A stretch of DNA of 64,000 bases from Marinihelvus fidelis (GTDB taxonomy: Bacteria; Pseudomonadota; Gammaproteobacteria; Xanthomonadales; SZUA-36): the NCBI RefSeq assembly GCF_008725655.1, contig NZ_VYXP01000007.1, positions 45,001 to 109,000 of the forward strand, in the 5' to 3' direction. Positions within the stretch are counted from its first letter, which is position 1; each line of letters begins with the position of its first letter. The notes beneath the pieces are model-generated. The model made no database searches. It worked only from the letters and a program-made list of their open reading frames with translations, and had not been told where the DNA came from. This document shows positions 1-9,997 of the stretch, in pieces. A program made the position numbers and the translations under genes.

Positions 1-1808
<1,808 letters not shown>

Positions 1809-2046
1809 TATAACCAAAGCGTTTCCTGGTATGCGTGGCATACCATGGAAAGCATCTTCGCTGACACGAGCGCGAAATCCAGTGCAACTGGAGGACGTGC
1901 CGCTCTTGACAGAATTACCAAATCTGTAGGGTTTGAAGCTTCGGCATCAAACCTGAAGAGGCGAAGCGCACCGTGGCAACACTGCGTGCGACGAGCTCCC
2001 GGTTTCGGGTGATGGATCTTTGATTCATCGTGCGCCTCAACCCTTT
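1809..2046 (+). other. 23S-5S internal transcribed spacer
   Basis: About 238 bases separate the 23S end from 5S. The spacer contains a strong hairpin near 1828-1845 (GGTATG...CATACC), likely part of the processing stem. I see no tRNA cloverleaf and no credible coding sequence. The short open frames crossing it fit rRNA-spacer sequence rather than protein. Confidence 0.7.
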
Positions 2047-2163
2047 TGCCTGGCGGCAATAGAGCACTGGTACCACCTGATCCCATTCCGAACTCAGTAG
2101 TGAAACGGTGTATCGCCGATGGTAGTGTGGGAGTTCCCATGTGAGAGTAGGTCACTGCCAGGC
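2047..2163 (+). rRNA. rrf: 5S ribosomal RNA
   Basis: A typical proteobacterial 5S gene of about 117 bases. The 5' end TGCCTGGCGGC pairs with the 3' end GCCAGGC to form helix I. The internal block CCATTCCGAACTCAG and the region CGATGGTAGTGTGGG are diagnostic. It lies downstream of 23S on the same strand, and a terminator follows about 10 bases later, so this is the end of the rRNA operon. Confidence 0.97.
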
Positions 2164-2173
2164 TTTATCCCAG

Positions 2174-2212
2174 AAAGGCCCCGGCGCGCAAGCGTTGGGG
2201 CCTTTCCTTTTT
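2174..2212 (+). terminator. Rho-independent terminator of the rRNA operon
   Basis: A perfect 9-bp stem (AAAGGCCCC paired with GGGGCCTTT) around a 14-base loop is followed by CCTTTTT. It lies directly after 5S and ends the rrn operon. Confidence 0.9.
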
Positions 2213-2276
2213 GGCAGTGCAGTAACGGGCACAGCAGGTGTGGAGGCAGTGCGGATCGCGGCGGTGCCGCTTACGC

Positions 2277-2311
2277 CTCACTCCTCACTCCTCACTCCTC
2301 ACCACTCACCC
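2277..2311. repeat. 7-bp tandem repeat, about 5 copies
   Basis: The unit CTCACTC is repeated three times exactly and twice with changes (CTCACCA, CTCACCC). It sits between the rRNA terminator and the stop codon of the amidase gene on the opposite strand. It is a short microsatellite-like tract with no coding role. Confidence 0.8.
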
Positions 2312-2314
2312 CAG

Positions 2315-4036
2315 CTAAGGAAACAACGGCGGTGGAACACGACGCTTCGTGTTCTGCTCAAACGAATAAGCCAGCCGAATTAGCTCGGGTTCACTGCAGG
2401 CCGTTCCCATGAACGTCACGCCATAGGGCATTTCGGCGGGTAAAAAACCCTCGGGCAGTGGCGGATCAAAGGTCAGCGGGTAGGTGCCGTAAGGAACGAT
2501 GATCTGTGGGTAACCTGCCTTGTCGGCCAGTTGCTCGCCCAGCCAGGCGGGGATCAGCAAAGCATCGAGGTTTGCGGATTGCAGCGCCGCGTCGATACCT
2601 TGTGCCCGGGTAAGCCTGAGGTCCTTGGCGCGGTCCGTTTCGTAGCGTTCCCGGTCGCGCTCGATATCCATCTCATCAGAAAAATCGAGCTCCTGCTGGT
2701 CGTACTTGATGGCGTTGAGTTGAGGGTGGCTGGCGTTGAACTCGCGTAAGGCTGCCAGGCTGACTACCGGTGCTGTATCGCCAAGGGATGCCAGCCAATG
2801 ATTGAAATCTCGTTTCATGCCGTACTTCATGACAATGGAACAATCCTGATCATTGCCCCGGACCTGGGTGTCATAACAGTTACCAAAGAGAAGCTGGTTG
2901 TCGTCGGGGTTGGTGGCCACATGGCTGGGCACCACGACCGGGTCGACGATGATGGCGCCATTGGCTTTCAGAACCGCGATGACCTCATTCATTCGCGCCA
3001 GCCCCCCGGGCTTTAGCCCGCCCCTGGGTTCAGTCTCTCCGGGCGGGGTAACGGGGTCGTAATAGAAGGCGCGTGGCACGCCAATGCGCGCGCCGCGTAA
3101 CCCATCCTTGTCGAGAAACGCCGTGTAGTCATGGTTAGGTACTGCTTCACAGGTGCCGATGGCGGGATCATTGTCATCGTGATTCTCCGCATTTTCCATG
3201 GCGCCCAGCATAATTGCCGCACCTGCGACGGTCCGGGTCATCGGTCCGGCAGAATCCTGGTCGAGCGTAATGGGAATGATGCCATGACGACTCAGGCGAC
3301 CGATGGTGGGATCAATTCCGACCAGCATATTGTTGTTGGAAGGGATTACCAGTGAGCCCGATGTCTGGGTGCCCACGTTCCCGGCCCAGAAACTGGCGGC
3401 CGTTCCGATTCCTGAACTGGACCCACCGGGCGACATGACGGGCCGCCCGTCATTGAAACCCTTCCGGGGGTCGCGTCGCGGGTCGTATGGGTTCATGCCG
3501 TAATCGCCTCTTAGCGCGCTGTAGTTATCGGGCATTCCGGTGGCGACCCAGTTGGCCAGTTCCGTCATGGTCGTCTTGGCGATGATGATTGCGCCGGCGC
3601 GTTTAAGGTTGGTGACGATCGTGGCTTCATAGGGTGGTATGAATCCCTCGAACGCCATGGCACCCGCTGTTGTCGGCATGTCGATCGTGTGAATGTTGTC
3701 CTTAAGCGCGATGGGAATGCCATGCAGCGGCCCACGAATGATGCCTTCACGTCGTTCTTCATCCAGTTGGTCAGCAATGGCCTGTGCGCGGTGGTTCACC
3801 GCCATCGTTGCGCGCAAATCGAGTTCGTACAACGCGATTCGTTGCAGGTACTGGTCGACAAGTTCGCGGGATGTCACACGGCCGCTTTGTAGTGCCTGTT
3901 GAATCTCTGGAATCGTGGTGTCGACGACGCTGAACGATATGTCCTGGTGGGTTGCCGTGTACTCATCCGGTGTGGTTTGGCAACCCGACGCGGCAACGCA
4001 GAAAAGAGCGGAAACAAGCAGTTTATGTTTAATCAC
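2315..4036 (-). CDS. Amidase-signature lipoprotein
   Basis: 573 aa. A short lipoprotein signal peptide ends in the lipobox ASGC (Cys19), so the mature protein should be lipid-anchored outside the cytoplasm. The rest is an amidase-signature hydrolase. Lys112 (IALKDN), the Gly/Ser-rich GGSSSG at about 204-209 and the nucleophile region TSGSLVIPS (about Ser228) form the Ser-cisSer-Lys triad. The family hydrolyses amides and peptide amides; the C-terminal block PYGVTFMGTACSEPELIRLAYSFE is typical. The start is GTG with a G-rich stretch upstream. This belongs to the secreted amidase group rather than GatA, because it has a signal peptide and no gatB/gatC neighbours. The substrate cannot be told from sequence. 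Confidence 0.88.
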   Translation of the reverse strand: MIKHKLLVSALFCVAASGCQTTPDEYTATHQDISFSVVDTTIPEIQQALQSGRVTSRELVDQYLQRIALYELDLRATMAVNHRAQAIADQLDEERREGIIRGPLHGIPIALKDNIHTIDMPTTAGAMAFEGFIPPYEATIVTNLKRAGAIIIAKTTMTELANWVATGMPDNYSALRGDYGMNPYDPRRDPRKGFNDGRPVMSPGGSSSGIGTAASFWAGNVGTQTSGSLVIPSNNNMLVGIDPTIGRLSRHGIIPITLDQDSAGPMTRTVAGAAIMLGAMENAENHDDNDPAIGTCEAVPNHDYTAFLDKDGLRGARIGVPRAFYYDPVTPPGETEPRGGLKPGGLARMNEVIAVLKANGAIIVDPVVVPSHVATNPDDNQLLFGNCYDTQVRGNDQDCSIVMKYGMKRDFNHWLASLGDTAPVVSLAALREFNASHPQLNAIKYDQQELDFSDEMDIERDRERYETDRAKDLRLTRAQGIDAALQSANLDALLIPAWLGEQLADKAGYPQIIVPYGTYPLTFDPPLPEGFLPAEMPYGVTFMGTACSEPELIRLAYSFEQNTKRRVPPPLFP

Positions 4037-4162
4037 GACGCCCCCGTTGGTCGTTTGAGCAGAGTCACATCAAGAGACTTTCTCCCGACTCTAGCACGGG
4101 CTGAATTCATGAAGCCAACCACCAGCCTGGGTGCCTGTGCCGGCGGGATTTCTTTTTCGTTC

Positions 4163-4168
4163 TATAAT
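4163..4168 (+). promoter_or_regulatory. Candidate -10 element upstream of the cupin-4 gene
   Basis: A perfect TATAAT lies 77 bases before the ATG at 4245, in the 208-bp divergent gap between the amidase and the cupin gene. No convincing -35 hexamer is seen at normal spacing, so this is tentative. Confidence 0.35.
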
Positions 4169-4244
4169 CCCGTTTCCGTTTCACTGCACCCGGTAGGTTC
4201 CAACCGGATGTGCAATCACTTCATAAGCAGAAAGATACCTGACA

Positions 4245-5555
4245 ATGACAATCATGGATTTCCACGCCCTGCTTGACGGCGGTTCGCCTGAAGAACGACC
4301 GGCGCCCGCTGCGGCCAGTGGTCGTGAACTTGAAGAACTGCTGAACCCGGTTTCCTGCGAAGACTTCGTCAATAGCTGGTTTGGTCGTACTTCCCTGAAC
4401 GTGGAAGGCTATGCACAAAAGTTTGAGTCGATTTTCAGTTGGGAACGGCTGAAGCATGCGCTGGCCAGGGGGCGGAACATCCCGGACAAGCGTTACAACA
4501 TTACCGCCTCGTTCTCACGTGGTGAAACGTCCGGTAAAGGCAAGCCCATGACGTCCGCGACTCACGACCAGGTCAGTGACTTGCTCAACGCCGGTGCGAC
4601 CATCTGCATCACCAACATTCACATGGCGGATGCCACGTTGGCCCGTTGGGCAGCGGCGCTGCGGGCGCAGATGAATTTTGCCGGCACCGTTGGTGTGAAC
4701 TGCTACATCTCGCCCGATGGCGCCGGGCTGCCCACACACTATGACAAGCGTGTCGCTACGACGTTACAGATTGCCGGTAAGAAGCGCTGGCGGTTTTCGA
4801 CTGAAGCGGCTAAAGCGTGGCCCGACCATAATGGCCTGTACCAGGACGGGCGTATCGAGCCGCAGGGTATTGACGGTGGAAAGCTGCCGGATGAAATGGA
4901 GTTTCGCGAGGTCGAACTGAACCCCGGTGATCTGCTCTGCCTGCCTGCCGGCGCATGGCACTCGGCCCGTGGTGTAGGGGTTTCAATGGCCCTGAACGTC
5001 TATTTCTCCCCGCGTAATTTTGTCGACCAGTTGATTCCACTTCTCAGGGCCTTCGCCAGTGAGGATGGAAACTGGCGGGGCGGCCCGCCGGCGACCGTGG
5101 GGGCTATTCGGGGTGACATACCGGAAAACGTCACCAGGTATATGCGTGAGCGCCTGGATGAGTTTTGTACGTTGGCCCGGGAGACCCTGGAAAATCCTGG
5201 ATCGATGGCCGAGCCCTGGCTCAGCGCACTGACGCAGATTCCGTATACGGGCTGGCGGCCGGAACCAAAACGCCAGATACCAGGTATCACGCCGGCCCAG
5301 CCGTTTTACGTTGGCAAGTCATCGTTGCGGTTCGTTAAACAGCACGATCGCATTGTTGTGCCCTGTGACAGCGGGCTGCTCAATCTGCCGCTTGAACTGG
5401 CCCCAATGCTCAACCGTTTATCCACCGAGACAGGGTGTTTTACCATTCCGGAATTGTTGTCCTGGCCAGAGGTGCCCGAAGGGTACCCTCGTGAAAAGAC
5501 CATGGCCTACCTGCAGCAGTTGTACGCCAACGGAATTCTCGAAATGGCCCAATAG
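4245..5555 (+). CDS. JmjC/cupin-4 family oxygenase-like protein
   Basis: 436 aa. A double-stranded beta-helix JmjC-type domain occupies about residues 90-260. The Fe(II)-binding facial triad is visible as His165-x-Asp167 (THYDKR) and a distal His239 (PAGAWHS). This is the cupin-4 arrangement that includes the 2-oxoglutarate-dependent ribosomal-protein hydroxylases of the YcfD/RoxA type, with a longer C-terminal helical, winged-helix-like part (about 330-436). Protein hydroxylation is a family-level inference; the target is unknown. A second in-frame ATG at 4254 is an alternative start. The gene is monocistronic and convergent with the amidotransferase gene, 22 bases apart. Confidence 0.8.
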   Translation: MTIMDFHALLDGGSPEERPAPAAASGRELEELLNPVSCEDFVNSWFGRTSLNVEGYAQKFESIFSWERLKHALARGRNIPDKRYNITASFSRGETSGKGKPMTSATHDQVSDLLNAGATICITNIHMADATLARWAAALRAQMNFAGTVGVNCYISPDGAGLPTHYDKRVATTLQIAGKKRWRFSTEAAKAWPDHNGLYQDGRIEPQGIDGGKLPDEMEFREVELNPGDLLCLPAGAWHSARGVGVSMALNVYFSPRNFVDQLIPLLRAFASEDGNWRGGPPATVGAIRGDIPENVTRYMRERLDEFCTLARETLENPGSMAEPWLSALTQIPYTGWRPEPKRQIPGITPAQPFYVGKSSLRFVKQHDRIVVPCDSGLLNLPLELAPMLNRLSTETGCFTIPELLSWPEVPEGYPREKTMAYLQQLYANGILEMAQ

Positions 5556-5577
5556 GCTTGGGTGTTCTCGCGTGCAA

Positions 5578-6324
5578 CTATCGCGAGGGCATCACCTGCC
5601 GGGAGAGGGGCGTGCCGAGCTTATCCAGGAATGCGCCAAATACCTCGTCGCTTAATGCGATGGAGCCATCGATCAGTTCATGGGTCTGGCGCCAGATGGA
5701 CTGGGCGTCGTGGGGTACGCCGCTGGTGTGAAGCTCATCCAGCATGGTGGGGAGTTTCAGCCAGCGGTTAATCAGGCGGCCGTCCAGTTCCAGGTGAAAC
5801 TGGAAACCATAAGCCTGTTCCCCGACACGGAAAGCCTGGTTTTCACAGCGCTGGCTTCGCGCTAGCCGGGTCGCGCCATCCGGCAGGTCGAAAGTGTAGC
5901 CGTGCCACTGGAATATCGGCCGGGAGCGGCCCAGCCTGCACAGCACCGGGTCATCCTTTGCGGCCGCGGTGGGTTCAACGTCGTACCAGCCAATCTCCCA
6001 TTCCCGGGCCGGTTTTGTGGGCGCACCCAGCGTATGCGCGAGCAACTGTGAGCCCAGGCAGATCCCCAGGACCGGCATATTTCGGGCCAGTGCCCGCTCG
6101 ATACAATGCATTTCGGTTCTGAGATGAGGATACCGGTCCTGCTGGTCAGGCATCATCGGGCCGCCCAGGACGATCAATGCCTGGTAGCGGTCGATGTTCG
6201 GCTGTGCATCGGGGTTGCGGTGGAAATTGATGTAACGGATCCGGTGGCCACGACGGCGCAGCATCGGGTCCAGGGTGCCGAGCGGCTCTGATGCGACGTG
6301 TTGGAAAACTAGCACTTTGGCCAT
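5578..6324 (-). CDS. Class I glutamine amidotransferase domain protein (GATase1)
   Basis: 248 aa consisting of a stand-alone class I glutamine amidotransferase domain. The nucleophile elbow GICLGSQ (Cys89) and the FQFHLE motif (His177, Glu179) complete the Cys-His-Glu triad, and the oxyanion strand VLGGPM is present near residue 54. Stand-alone proteins of this type resemble GuaA-like amidotransferases and gamma-glutamyl hydrolases such as PuuD; the synthetase partner is not next door. A conserved extension follows the catalytic His (about 185-248). It is transcribed away from the TonB-receptor promoter region. The exact substrate cannot be assigned. Confidence 0.8.
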   Translation of the reverse strand: MAKVLVFQHVASEPLGTLDPMLRRRGHRIRYINFHRNPDAQPNIDRYQALIVLGGPMMPDQQDRYPHLRTEMHCIERALARNMPVLGICLGSQLLAHTLGAPTKPAREWEIGWYDVEPTAAAKDDPVLCRLGRSRPIFQWHGYTFDLPDGATRLARSQRCENQAFRVGEQAYGFQFHLELDGRLINRWLKLPTMLDELHTSGVPHDAQSIWRQTHELIDGSIALSDEVFGAFLDKLGTPLSRQVMPSR

Positions 6325-6457
6325 GAACTACCCTTCTGCACCAGCTCCTAACCGGCGCATCCTCCCACGGTTCCACAATCGTGCAAGATAATGGATTCCT
6401 GCGGTAACGAGCAACCTGACCGCTTTTAAACAGGGCCGGGGCGGCTTGCCAATCGCG

Positions 6458-6475
6458 AGGTTAATCGTTTAGCAT
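6458..6475. promoter_or_regulatory. Weak LacI-type operator (variant form)
   Basis: AGGTTAATCGTTTAGCAT has a good right half (GTTTAGCAT) and a degenerate left half. It matches the site at 21473-21490 at 14 of 18 positions, better than it matches its own inverted repeat, which supports it as a real secondary site. Confidence 0.5.
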
Positions 6476-6482
6476 CAGGGCG

Positions 6483-6500
6483 ATGTTAAACGTTTAGCAT
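6483..6500. promoter_or_regulatory. LacI-family operator, 18-bp palindrome
   Basis: ATGTTAAACGTTTAGCAT is an inverted repeat around a central CG with one mismatch in nine half-site positions. The same core occurs at 21371-21388 and 21408-21421, next to the LacI gene. The central CG and half-site spacing are those of LacI-family operators. Confidence 0.75.
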
Positions 6501-6594
6501 GCCCCCTGGCACAGGTAAACCGGTGTCATTAAAGGAAATTGGCTGCGCCTTGTGTTTTTTCTTGACAGCGCAAGACATTTGTTGCGATGCTGTT

Positions 6595-6610
6595 ATGGTA
6601 GCGTTAACAT
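6595..6610. promoter_or_regulatory. Second-type LacI-family operator candidate
   Basis: ATGGTAGCGTTAACAT is a 16-bp imperfect palindrome (6 of 8 half-site positions match) with a central CG. It lacks the AAACGTTT core of the other sites. It lies just downstream of the TTGACA hexamer, where bound repressor would block transcription. It may be read by another LacI-family protein. Confidence 0.45.
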
Positions 6611-6808
6611 CCAAGACAGGCCGGACGATGATCCGGCAAGAAAAGAGCCTGAAAAGGCCAGCAAGACAGGTTCATGCGACCCCAGGGTCGCGGTTCGCGA
6701 ACAGTAGCGATATGACACAGTTCGATTGCATCAGCCGATAGCACCACTTGCGTTTGCCTGGCGGCGACGCACGGGAAGCATCGTGCACACACACGTTGGA
6801 GGAACGAC

Positions 6809-9800
6809 ATGTACTACAAAAGAAACAAGCTAAGCGAGATCATTGCCGCCACATTGGCGTCTGCGGTGGTCATGCCGATGGCCTACGCGCAGGATTCGGA
6901 AGGCGAGGACACTATCCTGGAAGAGGTCGTCGTGACCGGTATTCGCGGTTCAATGGAACGCGCCATGGACATCAAGCGTGATTCCAGTGGTGTCGTTGAT
7001 GCCATTTCGGCCGAGGACATCGGTAAATTCCCCAACACTAACCTTGCCGAATCGCTGCAGCGTATTCCGGGTGTGTCCATTGACCGCCAGAATGGCGAGG
7101 GCTCAAAGGTGACGGTGCGTGGTTTTGGCCCCGGGTTCAACCTGGTGACTCTGAACGGCCGAACCCTGCCCACCGCAACAGTCGGGATTATCGGCCAGCG
7201 TGACAACTACACCGGTGGTCAGGGCCGTAGTTTCGGCTTCGAGAATGTCGCCGCTGAAGGTGTCGGTGGCCTGGAAGTATTTAAGACCGGTAACGCACTT
7301 CTGCCTTCGGGTGGTATTGGTGCCACGATCGACATCCTGACACGGCGTCCGTTGGACTACGATAACACCGCCAGCATTGCGCTTAAGGCCAATGCAGACA
7401 AAAGCGTAGGCGATAGCGGTAGCGCGATCACGCCGGAAGCGTCTGGCCTGGTTAACTGGTCAAATGACAGCGGCACGTTTGGTATTGGCATTTTTGGCTC
7501 GTACTCGGAACGTGATTCCGGTGCGGCCATCGGCCAGGCCAACGACTGGGTGGTTCGCCGTGCTAACGATTTCTTCAGCAACACCAGTATCGTCCGCGCC
7601 GATGGCTCGACATCGGTGACAAACCCGCCGGCGGACGGTGAGTTGTACGCAATCCCGCAGGATAGCCGCTACGACTACAGTGAAATTACGCGAGAGCGCA
7701 TGAATGGCCAGTTGGTGGTGCAGTTCGCGCCGACGGACAACCTGCGTTTCACCGTTGATTACACGGCCGTAAACAACCAGCAGACGGAAATGCGCTCTGA
7801 GCAGACCAACTGGTTTGCTACGCCGTTTGACCAGTTGATCTTTGATGGTGAAGGCCCCGTCTCCCAGGCATTGTTCATGCAGGAGAACAACAACGGCACC
7901 AAGGATATCGGTTTCGAGCAGACCAACCGCGCAACCGACGAGTCGATCGATTCGTTCGGCCTGAACATCGAGTGGGACCTGTTTGAAAACCAGACGCTGC
8001 GCTTTGACGGACACACTTCGTCCGGTGAAGCACGCCCGGACAACCCGCTGGGTCACACGGCGACATTCGTGACCTTCGGTGCCCCGGTGATTTTGCAGCA
8101 CTCCGTGGACTGGAGCGAAGGATTCCCGATCCAGAGATACACCTACGACGATTCGATTCGTGGTAATGGCAACGGCACGATCGACCAGGGCGACCTGGCC
8201 ACGCAGGTGCAGCGTAGCTCGACCCAGATCCAGGAGAGCGATGTCGATGAATTTGACCTTCGTTACTCGTTCGACTGGGACAGCGCGCGCCTGGATATTG
8301 GCGCCAACAAGCGCGACACCTCGGTTTACGTGGAAGCGACGACGACCGAGCAGGAACTGGGTACCTGGGGTATGGCTAACCCGGGCGACGTGGAAATGTT
8401 CGCGCCTGGCCTGGTTGAGAAATACTGCATGGCCTGCCAGTTCAACGACTTCCCGGTGGGTGATGCGTCTGAAGCCTTCAGGGTCGACGCCACCCAGTTG
8501 TTCCCGATCTTCGAGTCGGCTTACTCGCAAAACGCCGTATCCCGGAACAGCAGCCAGAACACGGTCGAAGAAGATATCACCGCGTATTACGCCTCCTTCC
8601 AGTGGGATACCGAGGTGTTCGGTCTGCCGATGGAGTTGAACGCCGGCGTACGTTACGAAGAAACAGAGGTTGACGCGTACGCTTTCCAGGCCGTACCGAA
8701 TGGTATTACCTGGCGCTCGGACAACGACTTCCTGATTACCTACAACGCGAGCAACGAGAACGTTGAGGGCTCTGGCAGCTACGATCATTTCCTGCCTAAC
8801 CTGGACCTCAAGTTCGACCTGACCGACGAACTGGTGGCTCGCTTCTCTTACAGCGAAACCATCGCCCGGGTGCCATACGGCAACATGTTCGCAGCCACCA
8901 CGGCTGGCGCACCGAACCGTCCGACCGCGCTTGGTGGACAAACCGGTGGCAGCCGCCAGAACCCTGGCCTGTTACCGCTGGAGTCGACCAACTTTGACGT
9001 GTCGGTCGAGTGGTATTACGGCGATTCCAGCTACGTGTCGCTGGGTTACTTCAACAAGGATGTGTCCAACTTCCTGGGCACCGGCGTGTTTGACCAGCCA
9101 TTGTTCGGCCTGACCGACCCAACGGCCGGAGCCCCTGGATCGCGGTCCGGCGATGCCCTGGACATTATCGACAGCCTGGGTGTCGACCGCTCCGAGGCCA
9201 ACATGTTCACCCTTGTCGCCCTGATCGACGAGTTCCAGGGTGACCTGGCCGCGGCCCAGGCCGAGTTCGAAGCCAACCTGGTCAACGGCGCGTTGCCCCA
9301 GGACTATGTCGACCTGATCGCGACCAACTACGATATCGTCGGTGACGCCAACGATCCGTTGATGATCTTCCGCGTGACGCAACCGATCAACAACGAGGAC
9401 GCCAACATCGATGGCTGGGAATTCGCCTGGCAGCACTTCTTCGGTGACAGCGGCTTCGGTTTCGCCGGTAGCTACACGGTCGTGAACGGTGATATCGATG
9501 CCGATCCGGGCCAGGATCCGGACGCCAACGAGTTCGCACTGGTGGGTCTGTCCGATACTGCAAACGCCACGCTGATCTACGAGAACCACGGCTGGCAGGC
9601 GCGCGTTGCCTACAACTGGCGCGACACGTTCCTGAATGCCACCAACCAGGGTGGCAGCCGTAGCCCTCAGTTTACTGACGAATATGGTCAGTACGACTTG
9701 AGTGTCTCGTACCAGTTGACGGATCACCTGCAGGTACAGTTCGACGCCATTAACGTGACCGGCGAAGACCTGGTGCAGTACCGTCGCAAGGAGAAGATGG

Positions 9801-9859
9801 TGGTCTGGGCCTACGAGCTCGAGCCGCGCTACTCCCTGGGTGTGCGCTACCGCTTCTGA
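6809..9859 (+). CDS. TonB-dependent receptor, Xanthomonas/Caulobacter carbohydrate type
   Basis: 1016 aa, an outer-membrane receptor. A signal peptide of about 28 residues (ending near AYAQ) is followed by a TonB box DTILEEVVVTG, then a plug domain (about 45-190: IRGSMERA, ESLQRIPGVSIDR, VRGFGP, NGRTLP) and a long beta-barrel ending in the terminal aromatic of YSLGVRYRF. The length and plug motifs match the sugar-oligomer receptors common in Xanthomonas, Caulobacter and marine gammaproteobacteria, not siderophore receptors. The start is fixed by GGAGG at 6798-6802. Operators upstream link it to the LacI gene at 21540. SapC, cupin and halogenase genes follow. Substrate (cello- or manno-oligosaccharide) is inferred from the other arm of the locus. 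Confidence 0.93.
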   Translation: MYYKRNKLSEIIAATLASAVVMPMAYAQDSEGEDTILEEVVVTGIRGSMERAMDIKRDSSGVVDAISAEDIGKFPNTNLAESLQRIPGVSIDRQNGEGSKVTVRGFGPGFNLVTLNGRTLPTATVGIIGQRDNYTGGQGRSFGFENVAAEGVGGLEVFKTGNALLPSGGIGATIDILTRRPLDYDNTASIALKANADKSVGDSGSAITPEASGLVNWSNDSGTFGIGIFGSYSERDSGAAIGQANDWVVRRANDFFSNTSIVRADGSTSVTNPPADGELYAIPQDSRYDYSEITRERMNGQLVVQFAPTDNLRFTVDYTAVNNQQTEMRSEQTNWFATPFDQLIFDGEGPVSQALFMQENNNGTKDIGFEQTNRATDESIDSFGLNIEWDLFENQTLRFDGHTSSGEARPDNPLGHTATFVTFGAPVILQHSVDWSEGFPIQRYTYDDSIRGNGNGTIDQGDLATQVQRSSTQIQESDVDEFDLRYSFDWDSARLDIGANKRDTSVYVEATTTEQELGTWGMANPGDVEMFAPGLVEKYCMACQFNDFPVGDASEAFRVDATQLFPIFESAYSQNAVSRNSSQNTVEEDITAYYASFQWDTEVFGLPMELNAGVRYEETEVDAYAFQAVPNGITWRSDNDFLITYNASNENVEGSGSYDHFLPNLDLKFDLTDELVARFSYSETIARVPYGNMFAATTAGAPNRPTALGGQTGGSRQNPGLLPLESTNFDVSVEWYYGDSSYVSLGYFNKDVSNFLGTGVFDQPLFGLTDPTAGAPGSRSGDALDIIDSLGVDRSEANMFTLVALIDEFQGDLAAAQAEFEANLVNGALPQDYVDLIATNYDIVGDANDPLMIFRVTQPINNEDANIDGWEFAWQHFFGDSGFGFAGSYTVVNGDIDADPGQDPDANEFALVGLSDTANATLIYENHGWQARVAYNWRDTFLNATNQGGSRSPQFTDEYGQYDLSVSYQLTDHLQVQFDAINVTGEDLVQYRRKEKMVVWAYELEPRYSLGVRYRF

Positions 9860-9884
9860 TTACCACCCAACTGCAGTATAGGGA

Positions 9885-9913
9885 GGGGCCGCCTCGTTTG
9901 GGCGGCCCTTTCC
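9885..9913 (+). terminator. Stem-loop terminator/attenuator after the receptor gene
   Basis: An 8-bp perfect GC stem (GGGCCGCC with GGCGGCCC) and 7-base loop is followed by TTTCC. The T-tract is short, so it may lower rather than stop transcription into sapC and the halogenase genes, or stabilise the receptor mRNA. Confidence 0.65.
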
Positions 9914-9997
9914 ATATGCGGCCAGAAAAACCGGGCGACGCGGTTGACGCCGGCGCCCATTTGATAACATGCAATCATTCTTTGGACGGATGCCCAG

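Larger units (their letters stand above)
6325..6808. promoter_or_regulatory. 484-bp divergent regulatory region before the TonB receptor
   Basis: No gene is evident. The region holds three candidate LacI-family operators, listed separately, and a consensus -35 hexamer TTGACA at 6562-6567. A -10 is less clear: GATGCT at 6586-6591 has a workable 18-base spacer but matches poorly. The operator at 6595-6610 would then overlap the transcription start. Roughly 200 bases of leader separate this promoter from the start codon at 6809. Confidence 0.55.

Noticed and set aside
7460-8941. Long open frame (about 490 codons) antisense to the TonB receptor
   Set aside because: It is a by-product of GC-rich codon use in the receptor gene, which has a full signal peptide, plug and barrel. 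The antisense protein has no recognisable domain and no ribosome site.
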